This document shows positions 61,336 through 64,000 of a stretch of DNA of 64,000 nt, piece by piece; the first letter of the stretch is position 1; every line of letters starts with the position of its first letter. Below the pieces are notes generated by a model. It ran no database searches, was not told the origin of the DNA, and worked only from the letters and a program-made list of their open reading frames with translations. This stretch comes from Chryseobacterium sp. BLS98 (GTDB taxonomy: Bacteria > Bacteroidota > Bacteroidia > Flavobacteriales > Weeksellaceae), in assembly GCF_001045445.1 (NCBI RefSeq), contig NZ_LFNF01000001.1:744001-808000 (forward strand), read 5' to 3'. Position numbers and translations under genes: made by a program.

Positions 61336-63882
61336 ATGAAAAAAATATTACTTTCTCTGGGGATCATGCTGGGCTTATTTATAGCACAGGCACAGGCTCC
61401 GGAAAAAATGAGCTACCAGGCTGTCATGAGAAATGGGTCGGGTCAGCTGCTGATCAATCAAAGTATTGCTGTCAAAGTGAGCATATTACAGGGTTCTCCT
61501 GCCGGAACGCTGGTTTATTCTGAAAGACTGACCGGAAACACAAACGCCAACGGGCTCATCAGTATGGAAATAGGAACCGGAACCATACTTTCGGGAGTTT
61601 TTTCTGCAATTGACTGGCCGGCAGGAAGCTATTATTTAAAAACCGAAACCGATCCTGCAGGCGGTACAAATTATACTATTGCAGGAACCAGCCAGCTATT
61701 AAGCGTTCCTTATGCCATGTATGCCAAATCTGCAGGCGGAACCGGCGGAAGTTTTGTTATCCCCTATACAAACACAGTAAATAACGCATCAACTTTATTC
61801 TCTCTGATCAATGATGGGGATGGAACTTCTGTAGAGGGGATCAATAATACCACCACCTCAAGTATTTCTTCGGTAAGAGGGATTGTAAATAATGTATCTC
61901 CAGGGGGATTTTCCAGTGGTGTCCGGGGTATCAATAATGGAACCGGAGGGCTCGGAGTTGGTGTCTGGGGAAGTCAAAACGGCAGCGGCTGGGGTGTTTA
62001 CGGTGTTACGCCTAACGGATTGGGGGTATATGGAAATGCAAGCGCAAACGGAACCGGCGTGTATGCTAACAGCAACACAGGAACCGGACTTACCGCAACC
62101 AGCAATAATGGAATTCCTGCAAGCATATCTATTTTCAATAATGCCAATAACAATAATGTCCTCAATGTTTCCAGTGTAGGAAACGGAACTGTTGTGAATG
62201 TAACCACTACAGGCAACGGGGCTGGTGTCCAAAGTTCTACCGGGGCCGGATTCGGTCTGCATGGCATTACAAGTGCACAAACCTCTGCAGGTATCGTAGG
62301 TGATAATAATGGAAATGGTGAAGCAGTGGTAGGAAGAACAACCAGTGATATTGCAGGTGCCGTTGTAGGCCGTAATGACGGAGGAGGTTATGGGGTAAGA
62401 GGTTTTGTAGCAACAAATACTACCGGCACTTCCATCGGTGTCTTCGGACAGGTTGGACTTAATAGCGGAAAAGGAAGGGCCGGAAGGTTTGAAAACGTTA
62501 ACGCTACGAATGACCTTAATACCCTGGAAGTAGAAACCAATGGTGCAGGAAACATTCCTGATAATACAAAGGGTAATGCATCCTCATTTCTTGTCAATAA
62601 TACAAACAGTGTAGGAGCCGCGGTAAGAGGTGAAGTAAAAACAATCTTTGGAAACTTCGGCGCTGCCGGTATTTTCGGAATTTCTTCAGGCACAGGTGGT
62701 TTTGCAGGTTTATTTCATGCCAGCAATCCATCCGGGAACGGTGCTGCATTGGTGGCTATCACCGATGGAAACGGAAATGCTATTACCGCAAATGCCAGCA
62801 AAGACGGAAATGCTGTAGAAGCTAATATAGACGGAGCAGGAAATGCGCTTTATGCATGGGTTCCTACTTTTGCCACCGGACGTGCAGGAAGATTCAACAT
62901 ATTTAATGACGCCAATACAAGCGATGTTATAACAGTAACTACCGTAGGTAATGGTACGGCCGGAAATTTTAAGGTTGACAAGGTAACGGGTACCTCACCT
63001 GCTGTAAAAGGTGAAGTGAATTCACAATTCGCCAATTTCGGAACTGCCGGTATCTATGGGTTATCCTCAGGTACAGGAGGTTATGGAGGGCTTTTCTATG
63101 CCAGCAATCCTTCCGGAAATGGTCCGGCTCTGATTGCTATTGCAGACGGAAACGGAAACGGAATCACCGCTAACGCATCTAATACCGGTGATGGTGTAGA
63201 AGCTACTGTTGATGGATCAGGATCTGCAATTTATGGATGGGTACCGAACTTCGGAACAGGAAGGGCCGGGCGTTTTACCAATTTCAATACGGCCAACGGG
63301 CAAAACGTTTTGGATGTTCGTAATGATGGTACCGGAACTGCTGCAATGATAGACCACAGAGGTTCATCGGGGAATATACTGGTCATGAGAAATGTGGGTA
63401 CCAATGTGGCAAGGGTGAATAAATCAGGTACAGGTTTTTTCAATGGCGGAACACAAAACAGTGGTGCAGACGTTGCTGAAGCATTTGATGTGGAAGGAAA
63501 TACTTCAGAATATGAACCTGGTGACATTTTAATTATTTCAACCAACTCAGACCGTACAGTAGAGAAATCATCAAAACCTTATTCTAATCTCGTAGCCGGA
63601 GTGTATGCAACAAAGCCGGGTGTGCTTCTGACTGAAGAGAATATAGATACTGAGCTTACAGGAAAAGTTCCGATGGGCGTTATTGGGGTGATTCCTACAA
63701 AAGTTTGCCTTGAAGGCGGTAAAATTAAAAGAGGAGACCTTCTGGTTACTTCATCAAAAATGGGAACAGCCATGAAAGCCAACCCTAAAAAGGTAAAAAT
63801 AGGACAGGTGATTGGAAAAGCGCTTCAGGACTACGACCAAAACTCAATTGGTAAAATTAAAGTACTGGTAAACATTAAATAA
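61336..63882 (+). CDS. Large secreted repeat protein (Gly/Asn-rich)
   Basis: Protein of 848 residues with signal ILLSLGIMLGLFIAQAQ. The N-terminal domain (about 20-135) is the common Bacteroidota segment PEKMSYQAVMRNGSGQLLIN to LLSVPYAMYAKSA. A long Gly/Asn/Thr-rich repeat region follows, including two units of 127 residues (from 62620 and 63001) that are nearly identical (GLFHASNPSGNG versus GLFYASNPSGNG). The C-terminal domain (GADVAEAFDVEG to GKIKVLVNIK) resembles terminal domains of phage-tail-like or peptidase-S74-like surface proteins, a tentative comparison. It has no obvious T9SS sorting domain. It follows the T9SS gene after four bases. Confidence 0.82.
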   Translation: MKKILLSLGIMLGLFIAQAQAPEKMSYQAVMRNGSGQLLINQSIAVKVSILQGSPAGTLVYSERLTGNTNANGLISMEIGTGTILSGVFSAIDWPAGSYYLKTETDPAGGTNYTIAGTSQLLSVPYAMYAKSAGGTGGSFVIPYTNTVNNASTLFSLINDGDGTSVEGINNTTTSSISSVRGIVNNVSPGGFSSGVRGINNGTGGLGVGVWGSQNGSGWGVYGVTPNGLGVYGNASANGTGVYANSNTGTGLTATSNNGIPASISIFNNANNNNVLNVSSVGNGTVVNVTTTGNGAGVQSSTGAGFGLHGITSAQTSAGIVGDNNGNGEAVVGRTTSDIAGAVVGRNDGGGYGVRGFVATNTTGTSIGVFGQVGLNSGKGRAGRFENVNATNDLNTLEVETNGAGNIPDNTKGNASSFLVNNTNSVGAAVRGEVKTIFGNFGAAGIFGISSGTGGFAGLFHASNPSGNGAALVAITDGNGNAITANASKDGNAVEANIDGAGNALYAWVPTFATGRAGRFNIFNDANTSDVITVTTVGNGTAGNFKVDKVTGTSPAVKGEVNSQFANFGTAGIYGLSSGTGGYGGLFYASNPSGNGPALIAIADGNGNGITANASNTGDGVEATVDGSGSAIYGWVPNFGTGRAGRFTNFNTANGQNVLDVRNDGTGTAAMIDHRGSSGNILVMRNVGTNVARVNKSGTGFFNGGTQNSGADVAEAFDVEGNTSEYEPGDILIISTNSDRTVEKSSKPYSNLVAGVYATKPGVLLTEENIDTELTGKVPMGVIGVIPTKVCLEGGKIKRGDLLVTSSKMGTAMKANPKKVKIGQVIGKALQDYDQNSIGKIKVLVNIK

Positions 63883-63888
63883 ACTATC

Positions 63889-64000
63889 ATGAAATCACTA
63901 TATATCATTGCATTTTTAGCATTAGGCGCGTCTGCTTATGCTCAGCAAAACAAGAAAGCTCAGGAATCTGATGATCAGGCACAGGTTGTGAAGCAGCTCA
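63889..64000 (+). CDS. Partial gene: secreted protein, truncated by the window end
   Basis: Start of an open reading frame seven bases after the preceding stop. The first 37 codons encode a signal peptide (MKSLYIIAFLALGASAYAQQ) and a Gln/Lys/Asp-rich beginning. It is probably the third gene of the T9SS operon. Function cannot be judged. Confidence 0.7.
   Translation, partial: MKSLYIIAFLALGASAYAQQNKKAQESDDQAQVVKQL

Noticed and set aside
61858..62280. Minus-strand frames opposite the large repeat protein
   Set aside because: Mirror image of Gly/Asn-rich repeats, with no start context or known motif.
1..64000. CRISPR array, tRNA or rRNA genes, transposase genes
   Set aside because: No regularly spaced direct repeats, no cloverleaf with a conserved T-loop in any gap, and no transposase motif were seen by eye. 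A dedicated scan would be needed to exclude weak cases.

Overview
The window is a low-GC, gene-dense chromosomal segment from a Bacteroidota bacterium, most likely a Chryseobacterium-like member of the Flavobacteriales (Weeksellaceae). The evidence is an alternative complex III (act) operon, Bacteroidota promoters of the TTTG-N19-TAnnTTTG type, several type IX secretion (T9SS) sorting-domain proteins, GLPGLI-family and DUF3078-type secreted proteins, and AT-rich intergenic DNA. The genus is an inference from overall gene content. No rRNA, tRNA, CRISPR array or insertion sequence was recognised.

Layout. 0.2-8.7 kb: actABCDEF, a complete alternative complex III (quinol:cytochrome c oxidoreductase) operon closed by a hairpin terminator. 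8.8-13.2 kb: two secreted or lipoprotein hypotheticals, apt, a TPR protein and ribH. 13.3-20 kb: an LTA-synthase-like membrane sulfatase; a minus-strand lipoprotein, YgiB-like and glutathionylspermidine-synthase-like operon; a neutral zinc metallopeptidase; and two tandem GLPGLI proteins. 20-25.1 kb: a suf iron-sulfur assembly operon (sufA, sufB, sufC, sufD) that contains two non-suf genes, a four-helix-bundle (23S IVS-type) gene and a GNAT acetyltransferase. 25.2-33.7 kb: duplicated DUF3078 proteins, a rhomboid protease, dprA, gdhA, a DUF1801 protein, a cysteine-cluster protein and a KirBac-type potassium channel.

33.8-49.4 kb is the accessory region, a polymorphic-toxin locus read on the minus strand. 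A T9SS-sorted protein is followed 10 bp later by a 3439-residue SpvB/FG-GAP/RHS protein. That protein ends in an HEGGH (HExxH) metallopeptidase-like tip, and a lipoprotein that is a candidate immunity protein follows it. Next comes a decaying orphan RHS tip, carrying a nonsense codon and two frameshifts. Its reconstructed domain has a His...Cys arrangement reminiscent of clan CD peptidases, and its end overlaps the start codon of a membrane-anchored candidate immunity gene. Another T9SS-sorted protein lies beyond.

49.7-64 kb: a truncated haemoglobin, a ChaA-type antiporter, a three-gene operon of secreted proteins and lipoproteins, an AlkD-like repair protein, an NhaP-type antiporter, a DUF4919-like protein and hflX. 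The window ends with a LytTR regulator whose receiver has Glu in place of the phospho-acceptor Asp. Directly downstream are two LytTR-like direct repeats in front of a T9SS/secreted-protein operon that runs off the window.

The two observations most worth following are the four-helix-bundle gene, which is bracketed from start to stop codon by a 36-bp inverted repeat inside the suf operon, and the RHS toxin locus with its displaced second toxin/immunity pair.
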